A DNA stretch of 64,000 nt, from assembly GCF_016482825.1 (NCBI RefSeq), contig NZ_JAEMNV010000002.1:620001-684000 (forward strand), in the 5' to 3' direction. This DNA comes from Antrihabitans stalagmiti. Lineage in GTDB: Bacteria > Actinomycetota > Actinomycetes > Mycobacteriales > Mycobacteriaceae. The notes under the pieces were generated by a model. That model was given only the letters and a program-made list of their open reading frames with translations. It was not told the origin of the DNA and did no database searches. Positions 38,580 through 48,978 of this stretch are shown here, piece by piece. The stretch's first letter is position 1; each line of letters opens with the position of its first letter. The position numbers were made by a program, and so were the translations under genes.

Positions 38580-41500
38580 GAGTGAACACCGCCATCGGAC
38601 ATCAGCGCTACGACATCGTCGAGCGAGGCACCACCCATGATCGCCGTGACAGGCAACTCGCGATTCAACTCCACCTTGATCCGCTTTCGCAGATCGAGTG
38701 CCTGCAACGAATCCAGTCCGAGCGCAACGAGCGGTGTCGAACCGTCGACCGAGTCGGAACCGTCCGCGCCCATCACCCGGTCGAGTTCGCGGCGAACGCG
38801 CTCGGCAAACGAGGCCACCGCCGCTTCGGGCGTGACCGCAGGTGAGGTTGACGCGGCTGCGATCGGCGCACGAGGCTCAGGGGCGGGCACCGCCTCGGTG
38901 ACCGCCGGTACCTCGACGACCGCCTGCTCGACAGCGGTGAGACCCGGTGCGAACACGGGATCCAACCCGATCGCATCGGCGATCGAACGCAGCCGCGACC
39001 ATTCCGCAGAGACGACGATGCTGTTGGTGTCGGTGTGGTCGAAGCCTGCTGCGATCGCCGCGGCCGGGTGCATCGCAACAAGCCCTGAACCCTTGACCCG
39101 AGCGTGCACCGACTCGTCGGCCTGCGCAGGAAGGACCCACAGTCCCCATTGCACCGACGTGCAGTCGCGTCCCTGCGCCCGCAGCCGGTAGGCGATCGAA
39201 TCGAGGATGCGGTTGGTACCCGCGTACAACGTCTGACCCCAGCCACCGAGCGTCGCCGCGAACGAGGAGCAGAGCAACAGTCTGCAATCGTCGGTGAGCG
39301 GTACGGCGTTCACGACATTGTCGAGCCCGATGATCTTCGACGCCGCGGATGCTACGGCCGAGTGCGCGTCGACATCGGAGGACACCGAGTACACGTAGTT
39401 GACGGCAGCATGTACGAGAACGCTCACAGGATTGTCGGCGAACCCTGCCGCGAGGTCCGCGACCGCCGACTCGTCGGAGATGTCGCATGCCACAACGACG
39501 ACCTCGGTCGACCCGAGCGCCCGGATCTCCCGAAGTCGCTGTGCCGTCGCCGCAGTCTCACCGCTGCGGCTGACCAGGGTGATCCGCCCGGCGCCGTCGC
39601 GAACGAACTGCTCGCAGAATTCGAGCCCGACGTGACCGGTGCCGCCGAGAACGAGCACGTTGCGCAGGTCTCGTGGTTCGGCGGCAGGTGCCGCGTCGGT
39701 CGCTACGAGACGCTTCGCGTGCAACTTGCCCTCGCGCAGAGCGAGTTCCGGTTCGTTCGCGGTATGAACGGCGTCGAGTATGCGATCGGCAAGCGTGACA
39801 TCGTCGACCGTCGAAAGGTCCGCGGGCAGGTCGAGGTGACGCAACGTCTTGCCGATGTGTTCCATTGCGATGCAACGGAATCCGGCAGCGACGGCGCTGT
39901 GTACCGACCCCGGCACCTCGGCGTCGACAACGGCCTCACCACCGCTGGTCACGACCCACCACTCGTCGACATCATCGCCGAGTACCGCTGCCCAGTCACG
40001 ACTTCCGATGAAGTCTGCGAACTCGGAAACTGCTGAGGCGTAGTCTGATTCGGCAGTCGGCGGCACGAGGATCACCACGGTGTCGCCGGCCTCGCCGTCG
40101 AGGTTGACGGTCGCATCATGCCGCGAAGCGCGCTGTGCAATGGCCGCGGCCAGCGCCGAGCTTCGGCCGTCGGGGTCGATCAACCGGATCGTGCGTGGCG
40201 CAACCAATTTGCGGCGCGCCAGCCGCGGCCACTCCTCCACGAGGCGAGCCGGCGGTGTCATTGCCGCCGTGGCCGAGACCGACACCACACGCGCGGGCGG
40301 GGCATAGGGCGCCCACAGGTGTCGCGAGTTCATCTGGGTGTGCGGGAAGTCTCGCAGCGGCGGAACAGCCGCGCTCGCAGTGGAATCGTCTCGGAGGCTG
40401 TCCCACGAGTAGTCGAGATCGGCGACTGCGACCGTTGCGACGTTGCGGGTGAATTCGCGCAGGTCGGTCTCGGTGCGACGCGATGTGCCGATCACCTGAT
40501 AGTCGCGGTCGGGTGCCGAGCTCAACGTCTCCTGCACAGCGAGCATCAGGGTCGGATGTTCGGCAATCTCGATGTACGTGTCGATACCGCGGTCGGCCGC
40601 GCCTGCGACCGCGAGGTCGAACCGCACGCGATTTCGCAGATTCCAGAACCAGTAGTCGGCGACGGGGAACTCACTCGTGATCGCGCCTCCCAGTGTGGCT
40701 CCGAGGCAATCGATCTCGGGAACCGCGAACTCCTTGTTGTCCAAATCCTCTGCTACCGAGGTGAATTGGTCCCGGAACTGGTTCACCATCGACGTGTGTG
40801 CCGGGTACTGAACCCGAATCTCCTTGGCGAACCGTCCGCGCGCGTTGACCAGTTCGACGATCTGCAACACGGTGTCCCTGTCGCCGGAGATGCACAACAG
40901 ATGGGCAGAGTTCACGACCGACAGCTCGGTCCACCCGGTCTGTCTGGCGATCAGCGCTTCGCACTCGTCACGATCGATGCCGAGTACCGCCATCGAGTAG
41001 CCGGAAAGGGACAGCGCGGCAACCGCATTCGCCCGAATGGTGACCACCCGAATCGCATCGGCAAGCGTGGACGCCCCCGACACGTACACAGCGGCGATCT
41101 CCCCCTGGCTGTGCCCGACCGTCGCCGCCGGTTCGATACCTGCGGCGCGCCACATCGCAGCAAGACCGACCATCTGCATCAGCAGAGCAGGCTGGACGAT
41201 CTCGACAGCGTCGGGACGCTCGCCGTCCTTCGTCGAATCGTGCAGCAGGTAGGCCAGCGGCGAGATTCCGAACAACCGCGCGAAATGCTCTTCCGCTTCG
41301 TCGACAGCCTTCCGGAACACCGGCGACTGGCTGTAGAACATTCGCCCCATACCTGGGTACTGGCTGCCCTGACCCGGAAAGACGTAGGCCCGCTTCCGCT
41401 TCGTCGCAGGACCGATCGAGGTGACAACTTTCGGATTCGGGCTGTCCTCCACGATCGACGTCAGCGCTGCGTCGAGCTCGCTCCGGTCACGAACCATCGC

Positions 41501-41683
41501 CAGCGCGCGGAACCGCCGCGCGGTCCGTGTCCGAAACAGCGTCGCGGCAACCTGCGCGGGCGTCACATCCGGACGCTGCGCGAGATAGTCGAGTAGCGCG
41601 ACGGCCTCCCGCTGCAACGCCTCCCGCGTGTCCGCAGAGAGCAGCACCGGTGTTGTGCCGTCGGGCAGCAGGTACCTAGACAA
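38576..41683 (-). CDS. mbtD: Polyketide synthase AT-KR-ACP subunit (MbtD-like)
   Basis: A 1035-residue PKS subunit without a ketosynthase. It has an acyltransferase domain (AYVFPGQGSQYPGMG near residue 95, GHSQGE with the catalytic Ser near 192), a ketoreductase (VLVLGGTGHVGLEF near 679, then SFAATLGGWGQTLYAGTN), and a C-terminal ACP (LGLDSLQ near 990). It would pair with the upstream separate ketosynthase to insert the beta-hydroxy acid unit, as MbtC/MbtD do. The TTG start at 41683 is chosen because GAGGAG lies seven bases upstream; it overlaps the ketosynthase gene by eight bases. The open frame upstream of that TTG is a shadow of the ketosynthase. Confidence 0.87.
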   Translation of the reverse strand: MSRYLLPDGTTPVLLSADTREALQREAVALLDYLAQRPDVTPAQVAATLFRTRTARRFRALAMVRDRSELDAALTSIVEDSPNPKVVTSIGPATKRKRAYVFPGQGSQYPGMGRMFYSQSPVFRKAVDEAEEHFARLFGISPLAYLLHDSTKDGERPDAVEIVQPALLMQMVGLAAMWRAAGIEPAATVGHSQGEIAAVYVSGASTLADAIRVVTIRANAVAALSLSGYSMAVLGIDRDECEALIARQTGWTELSVVNSAHLLCISGDRDTVLQIVELVNARGRFAKEIRVQYPAHTSMVNQFRDQFTSVAEDLDNKEFAVPEIDCLGATLGGAITSEFPVADYWFWNLRNRVRFDLAVAGAADRGIDTYIEIAEHPTLMLAVQETLSSAPDRDYQVIGTSRRTETDLREFTRNVATVAVADLDYSWDSLRDDSTASAAVPPLRDFPHTQMNSRHLWAPYAPPARVVSVSATAAMTPPARLVEEWPRLARRKLVAPRTIRLIDPDGRSSALAAAIAQRASRHDATVNLDGEAGDTVVILVPPTAESDYASAVSEFADFIGSRDWAAVLGDDVDEWWVVTSGGEAVVDAEVPGSVHSAVAAGFRCIAMEHIGKTLRHLDLPADLSTVDDVTLADRILDAVHTANEPELALREGKLHAKRLVATDAAPAAEPRDLRNVLVLGGTGHVGLEFCEQFVRDGAGRITLVSRSGETAATAQRLREIRALGSTEVVVVACDISDESAVADLAAGFADNPVSVLVHAAVNYVYSVSSDVDAHSAVASAASKIIGLDNVVNAVPLTDDCRLLLCSSFAATLGGWGQTLYAGTNRILDSIAYRLRAQGRDCTSVQWGLWVLPAQADESVHARVKGSGLVAMHPAAAIAAGFDHTDTNSIVVSAEWSRLRSIADAIGLDPVFAPGLTAVEQAVVEVPAVTEAVPAPEPRAPIAAASTSPAVTPEAAVASFAERVRRELDRVMGADGSDSVDGSTPLVALGLDSLQALDLRKRIKVELNRELPVTAIMGGASLDDVVALMSDGGVHS

Positions 41684-43031
41684 GGTTCGACTCCTCGAGA
41701 ACTGGCATCGCGATAATGCCGTGAGCGTTGGTTCCTGCCACGCCGAACGACGACACCGCGCCGTATCGGACGCCGTCGCGCGGCTCCCACGGTTCGAGCT
41801 TGGCGGCCAAACGCAGGGTGGTTGCGTCCCAATTCGTCGCCGTCGTCGGGTCGTCCGCGTACAGACTCGGCGCGATCTGACCGTTAACGCCGCAGAGCAG
41901 CAACTTGATGAGGCCGAGCATGCCCGCCGCTGCTTGCGCGTGGCCGACGTTGGTTTTGACCGAGCCGAGCCGCGGTCCGCGTGTCGACAGTTCCGGGTCG
42001 CCATAGGTCTTGCACAGCGCATCGAGCTCGAGCGGATCGCCGACGGGGGTTCCGGTCCCGTGCCCTTCGATGACATCGACAAGCTCCGCCGATATCCCTG
42101 CCGCGGCAATCGTGTTGCGCACCAACCGCTCCTGCGCGGGAGCGCTGGGAACGACGATCGGCGCACCCTTGCCGTTGTGATTGATTCGGGTGGCGAGCAC
42201 GCGTCCATACACCCGGTGACCGAGGCTGCGGGCACGCGATTCACGTTCCACCACAACAACTCCCGCACCTTCACCCCAGACCGTTCCGGTCGCGCTCTCG
42301 GAGTAGGCGCGGATCCGACCGTCGGTGGCCAGCGCGTTGTTCTTGGCGAATTCGTAGAACGCTGCGGGCGAACCCATGACGCAGACTGCGCCCGCGAGTG
42401 CCCATTCGCATTCGTCACCACGGATCGCAGCGGCAGCCTGATGCAAAGCCGTCAGCGACGAAGCGCACGCCGTATCGACGGTGACCGACGGCCCGGTGAG
42501 GCCGAGGCAGTGCGAGATCCGACCTGCAACCGCGCCCAACGCGGTGCCGACGACGCGATAGCCACTGAGGTCGTTCACTTCGGCTGCCCGAGGTCCGTAC
42601 TCGGAGATCGACGCTCCCATAAAGACGCCGACCTCGTCGCCGTCGAGCGTGGCAGGGTTGATGCCGGCATGTTCGAGTGCTCGCCAGGCAACGCGCAGAA
42701 TCACCCGCTGCTGCGGATCCATCGCGATCGCTTCCCGGGGTGTGATCCCGAAGAACGCCGGATCGAACTCGGTCGCACCGTCGAGGAAGCCACCGGCGTC
42801 ACGGACCGCACCCCAGCCTTCGACCTGATCGAGGGCAAGGAGTTCGTCGAGTGGCCATTCCCGATCACGCGGGAAGCGGCCGATCAGATCTCGTCCGTCG
42901 GCCAACGCCGACCAGTACGCGGGCAGGCTGTCGATGCCTCCCGGCGCTTCGACGCCCATTCCGGCGATGACGATGTGGTCGACCTCGCCGGACGCTGTTT
43001 CGGTCGACGAATCGGGTGAAGTGGGTGTCAT
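41676..43031 (-). CDS. mbtC: Stand-alone beta-ketoacyl synthase (MbtC-like)
   Basis: A 451-residue PKS ketosynthase. The catalytic triad is intact: Cys in VDTACASSLTALHQA, His in EGHGTGTPVGDPLE, and His in KTNVGHAQAAAG. The splitting of one PKS module into a free KS and a separate AT-KR-ACP protein is the mark of mycobactin and nocobactin clusters. ATG at 43031 follows an AGAGG at seven bases; a longer in-frame start (43073) would overlap the thioesterase gene and adds a non-conserved stretch. Confidence 0.88.
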   Translation of the reverse strand: MTPTSPDSSTETASGEVDHIVIAGMGVEAPGGIDSLPAYWSALADGRDLIGRFPRDREWPLDELLALDQVEGWGAVRDAGGFLDGATEFDPAFFGITPREAIAMDPQQRVILRVAWRALEHAGINPATLDGDEVGVFMGASISEYGPRAAEVNDLSGYRVVGTALGAVAGRISHCLGLTGPSVTVDTACASSLTALHQAAAAIRGDECEWALAGAVCVMGSPAAFYEFAKNNALATDGRIRAYSESATGTVWGEGAGVVVVERESRARSLGHRVYGRVLATRINHNGKGAPIVVPSAPAQERLVRNTIAAAGISAELVDVIEGHGTGTPVGDPLELDALCKTYGDPELSTRGPRLGSVKTNVGHAQAAAGMLGLIKLLLCGVNGQIAPSLYADDPTTATNWDATTLRLAAKLEPWEPRDGVRYGAVSSFGVAGTNAHGIIAMPVLEESNLV

Positions 43032-43056
43032 TGTGAGCCTCTCGGGTCGACCCGAA

Positions 43057-43812
43057 CTAGCGTGCGGACGCAACTTCGGATTCGAGCAGTTCGCCGATGC
43101 CGTCGACGTTGTCGTTCAAGTAGAAGTGCCCGCCGTCGAAGAGGGTGACCTCGATGTCCTGTTCGCTGTGCTTGGCCCAGCCGTGCAGTTCGCGAGCGGT
43201 GACGTAGTCGTCCTCGGATCCGCCCATTACGTGAATTCGACTGCGCACCTTGACCTCCGGCGAGCATTCGTAGGCGTCGAAGGCCTGATAGTCGGCTTTG
43301 AGCGCAGGCAGTGCAAGCTTCATCACGTCGCGACTGGCAAGTACGGCGGCACCGGTCCCGTTGAGTGCTGCGAGGTGATTCAGCAGGTCTTCGTCACGCG
43401 TTGGATGGGAGGGCATGTCGACCACCCGCGACGGCGATACCGCTCCCGAGGCACCGAGCAGACCGACCTCGATGCCTGCGGCTTCTGCCTGTCGCACGAA
43501 TTCGAAGCCCACCATTGCGCCCATGCTGTGCCCGAACACGGTGATGGGAACGTCACGGTTGTATTCGGAGGTCACGAATTCCGCGAGCGCACCGGCAGCA
43601 AGTTCGCCGATGCTCGTCGCCATCGGCTCCTTCCCGCGGTCCTGGCGGCCCGGGTACTGGAAGATGATGACGTCGAAGTTCGCGCTGAGTGCCTTCGAGA
43701 AAGTCCGATAGGCCGACGCCCCTGTTCCCGCGTGCGGGAAGATCAGCAGCGGCAACGCCGAGGTCGAGCTCGGCTTGTGGAACTTGCGAATCCAACCAAC
43801 GGTTTTCGGCAT
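43057..43812 (-). CDS. mbtT: Type II thioesterase (MbtT/GrsT-like)
   Basis: A 251-residue alpha/beta hydrolase of the external thioesterase family that clears misprimed or stalled carrier domains of NRPS/PKS lines. Motifs: LLIFPHAGTGASAYR at the N-terminus, FGHSMGAMVGFE with the nucleophile near residue 94, and FDGGHFYLND with the catalytic His. ATG at 43812 has AGGAG seven bases upstream; the open frame before it is not conserved. It is the first gene of the siderophore operon, downstream of an IdeR-like box. Confidence 0.88.
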   Translation of the reverse strand: MPKTVGWIRKFHKPSSTSALPLLIFPHAGTGASAYRTFSKALSANFDVIIFQYPGRQDRGKEPMATSIGELAAGALAEFVTSEYNRDVPITVFGHSMGAMVGFEFVRQAEAAGIEVGLLGASGAVSPSRVVDMPSHPTRDEDLLNHLAALNGTGAAVLASRDVMKLALPALKADYQAFDAYECSPEVKVRSRIHVMGGSEDDYVTARELHGWAKHSEQDIEVTLFDGGHFYLNDNVDGIGELLESEVASAR

Positions 43813-43929
43813 ATCACTGCTCCTGCGGTAGCGGAGTTGACTCCTGAGGTAGCCACCGCGGCGAGAACAGCGGGCTGGAACAGGTGGAACCGACCGCACG
43901 CAACGACTAGCTAGTCCAACTCATCGAAT

Positions 43930-43948
43930 GTTGGTTAGCATAACCTAT
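43930..43948 (-). promoter_or_regulatory. IdeR/DtxR-like iron box of the siderophore operon
   Basis: The 19-mer contains GGTTAGCATAACCTA and matches the IdeR consensus at about 15 of 19 positions, with near-perfect symmetry. A -10-like TATGCT on the minus strand lies inside it (43937-43942), 118 bases before the thioesterase start. A 12-bp palindrome GACTAGCTAGTC (43905-43916) lies between box and gene. Iron-loaded IdeR bound here would block the operon. Confidence 0.72.
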
Positions 43949-43962
43949 GCCACGCGTGGGAA

Positions 43963-43981
43963 CATGCGTAGGCTTACCTAA
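43963..43981 (+). promoter_or_regulatory. Second IdeR-like site in the same divergent region
   Basis: The right part TAGGCTTACCTAA fits one and a half IdeR half-sites (12 of 13 positions), while the left part is poor. It lies 49 bases before the divergent secreted-protein gene, so it may regulate that gene or assist binding at the better box 15 bases away. Confidence 0.5.
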
Positions 43982-44029
43982 CCCTGCTGTCGCAGAACAG
44001 CGGACACACACAGATTGGCAAGGACGACT

Positions 44030-44494
44030 ATGACTCACTGGAAGAGAGCGGCAACCTTCACAGCCGCGGCGATCATCGCCACCTTCGGACTGCTCGCAGG
44101 CCCGACGGCAATCGGCTCGGCAGCACCGAGCGAACTCCCCATTCAGCAGGTCGCGGCACCGACGACCGGCCAGCTGCGCGCCAATCTCGCAACCGCCGTC
44201 GACATCAGCTTGCCGCGCTCGGTTCGTGGTGCAGCGCTGGAAGCCGGCGAAGCCGGACTCGGCCAGGTCGACACCGTCGCGGGTCTGCTCGCCGCCGCGC
44301 CCCCGAGCTTCCGCTGGGACATCACCGGTCCGGTCAACGTGAACGGCGACACCGCAACCGCGACACTGTTCACCGCCACCGACGGCTACGACCCGTGGAC
44401 CACACAGCTCACCTGGCGCGAGATCGACGGTCAGTGGAAGCTCTCGCGTGAAGGCCAGTGTGCACTCGGCCAGTTCCTCGCCCTGCCCTGCTGA
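44030..44494 (+). CDS. Small secreted protein, MTB12/CFP-2-like
   Basis: A 154-residue exported protein. Signal peptide about residues 1-33 (MTHWKRAATFTAAAIIATFG core, cleavage after GSAA). The mature part resembles the C-terminal domain of the mycobacterial low-molecular-weight antigen MTB12: an ALEAGEAGL motif, ITGPVNVNGDTATATLF, and LTWREIDGQWKLSREGQCAL, with a C-terminal Cys pair likely to form a disulphide. The function of the family is not known to me. ATG at 44030 follows AAGGA. It is transcribed away from the siderophore operon across a region with two iron-box-like sites, which suggests iron-regulated secretion. Confidence 0.7.
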   Translation: MTHWKRAATFTAAAIIATFGLLAGPTAIGSAAPSELPIQQVAAPTTGQLRANLATAVDISLPRSVRGAALEAGEAGLGQVDTVAGLLAAAPPSFRWDITGPVNVNGDTATATLFTATDGYDPWTTQLTWREIDGQWKLSREGQCALGQFLALPC

Positions 44495-44615
44495 TAGCCA
44501 ACTAGAACGACGGAGCTGAGAAGTCGCGGAGCGAATGCGACATCGGTACCGCCGACCGGCACCAATGCGACATCCGCTCCACCCGTTGCGGCCAACCACT
44601 CGTAGGCAACGCAAA

Positions 44616-44643
44616 AGGCCCGCCCCCACATGGGGACGGGCCT
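44616..44643 (-). terminator. Intrinsic terminator of the S10 operon after rpsQ
   Basis: On the minus strand 12-bp arms (AGGCCCGTCCCC and its partner, with one G-U wobble) enclose a short loop and are followed by TTTTGCGTT. It lies 18 bases after the rpsQ stop. It should stop S10-operon transcription before the siderophore island. The 44495-44615 stretch also holds an 11-bp direct repeat AATGCGACATC (44534 and 44564). Confidence 0.82.
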
Positions 44644-44661
44644 CTTACGTTGTCGTTGCTC

Positions 44662-44946
44662 TTACTTCGCGCGCTCGAGCACCTCGACCAAACGCCAGCG
44701 CTTGGTCGCAGAGGTCGGGCGGGTCTCCATCAGCTGGACGCGATCGCCGACACCAGCGGTGCTGTTCTCGTCGTGCGCCTTCACCTTGGTGGTGCGACGG
44801 ATGATCTTGCCGTACAGGGGATGCTTCACGCGGTCTTCGAGCTCGACCACGATCGTCTTCTGCATCTTGTCCGAGACCACGTAGCCGGTCCGGACCTTCC
44901 GACGGTTACGTACTTCTTCCGTGCTCACTGCTTTGTCCTCACTCAT
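44662..44946 (-). CDS. rpsQ: 30S ribosomal protein S17
   Basis: S17, 94 residues: [20 protein letters not shown], then the segment [16 protein letters not shown] and [19 protein letters not shown]. It overlaps rpmC by four bases and is the last gene of the S10 operon here, ended by an intrinsic terminator. Confidence 0.97.
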   Translation of the reverse strand: MSEDKAVSTEEVRNRRKVRTGYVVSDKMQKTIVVELEDRVKHPLYGKIIRRTTKVKAHDENSTAGVGDRVQLMETRPTSATKRWRLVEVLERAK

Positions 44947-45182
44947 GCGGCATCTCCATCACTCACGGGTCCGGCGGCCAGGCCGAGCTCGCGCTCACGC
45001 ATGACCGTGTAGACACGGGCGATCTCGTGACGAACGGTGCGCAGCCGACGGTTGTTGTCGAGCTGTCCGGTCGCCATCTGGAAGCGCAGGTTGAACAGCT
45101 CTTCCTTCGACTCACGCAGTTTCGCGATCAGCTCTTCTTCGGTGAGCTCACGGAGCTCTGCGGCTGGGGTACCAGTAGCCAT
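44943..45182 (-). CDS. rpmC: 50S ribosomal protein L29
   Basis: L29 at the peptide exit tunnel, 79 residues, beginning [20 protein letters not shown] with [23 protein letters not shown] at 45182 overlaps the rplP stop by one base; the longer open frame runs through rplP. Confidence 0.95.
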   Translation of the reverse strand: MATGTPAAELRELTEEELIAKLRESKEELFNLRFQMATGQLDNNRRLRTVRHEIARVYTVMRERELGLAAGPVSDGDAA

Positions 45183-45598
45183 CAGAACTGCTCCTCTCTC
45201 GACACGATCCTGCACTTGCACGGGAGCTTGTGCATCGCGCGGCGCAGGGCCTCGCGAGCGGTCTCCTCGTTGGGGTACGTCATCTCGAACATGACGCGGC
45301 CCGGCTTGACGTTGGCGATCCACCACTCCGGCGAACCCTTACCGGAACCCATGCGGGTCTCGGCAGGCTTCTTGGTAAGCGGGCGATCCGGGTAGATGTT
45401 GATCCAGATCTTGCCGCCGCGCTTGATGTGGCGGGTCATGGCAATACGAGCTGCCTCGATCTGCCGGTTGGTGATGTAGGCAGGCTCGAGAGCCTGAATG
45501 CCCCAGTCACCGAACGTCACCGCGGTACCGCCCTTGGCTGCACCGTTACGGCTCGGGTGGTGCTGCTTGCGATGCTTGACCTTACGTGGCATCAACAT
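45182..45598 (-). CDS. rplP: 50S ribosomal protein L16
   Basis: L16, near the peptidyl transferase centre, 138 residues: [39 protein letters not shown], and [19 protein letters not shown]. It follows rpsC by three bases. Confidence 0.97.
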   Translation of the reverse strand: MLMPRKVKHRKQHHPSRNGAAKGGTAVTFGDWGIQALEPAYITNRQIEAARIAMTRHIKRGGKIWINIYPDRPLTKKPAETRMGSGKGSPEWWIANVKPGRVMFEMTYPNEETAREALRRAMHKLPCKCRIVSREEQF

Positions 45599-45601
45599 GC
45601 G

Positions 45602-47119
<1,518 letters not shown>

Positions 47120-47959
47120 TTATCGCTTGTTCTTGCCAGTGCGGCGGCGGCGGACGATGAGCTTGTCGCTCGGGCGGTTCGGCTTGCGGGTACGGCCTTC
47201 CGGCTGTCCCCACGGGCTGACCGGGTGGCGTCCACCCGAAGTCTTGCCCTCGCCACCACCGTGCGGGTGGTCGACCGGGTTCATGACGACACCACGGACG
47301 GTCGGGCGCTTGCCCTTCCAGCGCATACGGCCGGCCTTGCCCCAGTTGATGTTGCTCTGCTCGGCGTTGCCGACCTCGCCGACGGTTGCGCGGCAGCGCA
47401 CGTCGACGCGACGGATTTCACCGGACGGCATACGCAGCGTGGCGTAGGGGCCTTCCTTGCCGAGCAGCTGCACGCCGGCGCCAGCCGAACGTGCCATCTT
47501 GGCGCCGCCACCCGGACGAAGCTCGACGGCGTGAACCGTCGTACCCGTCGGGATGTTGCGGAGCGGCAGGTTGTTACCCGGCTTGATGTCGGCCGTGGGG
47601 CCGGTCTCGATCGGGGATCCCTGCGCGATGCCCTTCGGCGCGATGATGTAGCGCTTCTCACCGTCTGCGAAGTGCAGCAACGCGATGTTCGCGGTGCGGT
47701 TGGGGTCGTATTCGATGTGCGCGACCTTGGCAGGCACGCCGTCCTTGTCGTTACGACGGAAGTCGATCAGACGGTAGGCGCGCTTGTGACCGCCACCCTT
47801 GTGACGGGTGGTGATGCGACCGTGTGCGTTACGTCCACCGCGACCGTGCAACGGACGGATGAGCGACTTCTCGGGAGTCGACCGAGTGATCTCGGCGAAG
47901 TCCGAGACACTCGCGCCACGACGGCCCGGGGTAGTCGGCTTGTACTTGCGGATAGCCAT
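47120..47959 (-). CDS. rplB: 50S ribosomal protein L2
   Basis: L2, required for subunit association and peptidyl transferase activity, 279 residues: [20 protein letters not shown], the RNA-binding segment [20 protein letters not shown], and the C-terminal [20 protein letters not shown]. It follows rplW by 30 bases. Confidence 0.98.
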   Translation of the reverse strand: MAIRKYKPTTPGRRGASVSDFAEITRSTPEKSLIRPLHGRGGRNAHGRITTRHKGGGHKRAYRLIDFRRNDKDGVPAKVAHIEYDPNRTANIALLHFADGEKRYIIAPKGIAQGSPIETGPTADIKPGNNLPLRNIPTGTTVHAVELRPGGGAKMARSAGAGVQLLGKEGPYATLRMPSGEIRRVDVRCRATVGEVGNAEQSNINWGKAGRMRWKGKRPTVRGVVMNPVDHPHGGGEGKTSGGRHPVSPWGQPEGRTRKPNRPSDKLIVRRRRTGKNKR

Positions 47960-47989
47960 GAGTTCTCTTCTCTTTCTGGAGTCCGGCGC

Positions 47990-48295
47990 TTACGCGACCG
48001 GGCCCCCGAAGATCTCGATGGGCTTGCTGTCGGCCGACAGGGTCACGAGCGCGCGCTTTGTGCTCTTACGCGTGCCGTAGCCGAACCGGGTCCGCTTGCG
48101 CTTGCCCTGACGATTGGCGGTGTTGACGCTGGTCACGGTCACGTCGAAGATCTTCTCTACGGCGATCTTGATCTGCGTCTTGTTCGAGTCCGGATGCACC
48201 AGGAACGTGTAGGTGCCTTCTTCGATCAGCGAGTACGACTTCTCGGAGATGACCGGCGCGAGCAAAATGTCGCGAGGATCGGCGATCGTGCTCAT
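47990..48295 (-). CDS. rplW: 50S ribosomal protein L23
   Basis: L23, the exit-tunnel docking site for trigger factor and SRP, 101 residues: [40 protein letters not shown], and [19 protein letters not shown]. It overlaps rplD by four bases. Confidence 0.97.
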   Translation of the reverse strand: MSTIADPRDILLAPVISEKSYSLIEEGTYTFLVHPDSNKTQIKIAVEKIFDVTVTSVNTANRQGKRKRTRFGYGTRKSTKRALVTLSADSKPIEIFGGPVA

Positions 48296-48978
48296 TTGCT
48301 CTCCTCCTGTGCAGCTTCGGCAGGGCCGTGCACGAACGTGTTGAGCGCCTCGACGCTGAACACCACATCGTCGCTGTTGAGCACGTCGTAGGTGTTGAGC
48401 TGATCGGGAGCGATCGCATGCACACCATCGAGGTTGCGCACGCTCTTCCAGGCCGCGACATCTTCGCGACCGACGACCAACAGCACCTTCTTGCGATCCG
48501 AAATCTCGGCGAGGAAGGAGCGTGCCGTCTTGGTGCTCGGCGCTTGGCCTGCAACCAACTCGGTGATGACGTGGATGCGCTCGCCGCGGGCCCGGTCCGA
48601 CAATGCGCCACGAAGTGCGGCACGAATCATCTTCTTGGGTGTCCGCTGGCTGTAGTCACGCGGCTGCGGGCCGTGTACGACGCCACCACCTGCGAACTGC
48701 GGGGCGCGGGTCGAGCCCTGACGGGCGCGGCCGGTTCCCTTCTGGCGGTATGGCTTACGCCCACCACCGCGGACCTCGGCGCGAGTCTTCGTCGAATGCG
48801 TTCCCTGGCGTGCTGCCGCGAGCTGCGCGACGACAACCTGGTGCATCAGAGCGATGTTCGCTGTGACGTCGAAGATCTCGGCGGGGAGGTCGACGGTTCC
48901 GTTGGTCTTGCCACCGGGAGCCTTGACGTCCACCTTGAGCTTCGAGGAAGTCTTGGAAGTGTTCACTGCGCTCGTCAT
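48292..48978 (-). CDS. rplD: 50S ribosomal protein L4
   Basis: L4 of the exit tunnel, 228 residues: [20 protein letters not shown], then [25 protein letters not shown] in the tunnel loop and [19 protein letters not shown]. It overlaps both rplC and rplW by four bases. Confidence 0.97.
   Translation of the reverse strand: MTSAVNTSKTSSKLKVDVKAPGGKTNGTVDLPAEIFDVTANIALMHQVVVAQLAAARQGTHSTKTRAEVRGGGRKPYRQKGTGRARQGSTRAPQFAGGGVVHGPQPRDYSQRTPKKMIRAALRGALSDRARGERIHVITELVAGQAPSTKTARSFLAEISDRKKVLLVVGREDVAAWKSVRNLDGVHAIAPDQLNTYDVLNSDDVVFSVEALNTFVHGPAEAAQEESK

Noticed and set aside
41684-42421. Extension of the AT-KR-ACP protein upstream of 41683, which would suggest a KS-AT fusion
   Set aside because: The extension is the ketosynthase gene read in the wrong frame; GAGGAG and TTG at 41683 give the real start.
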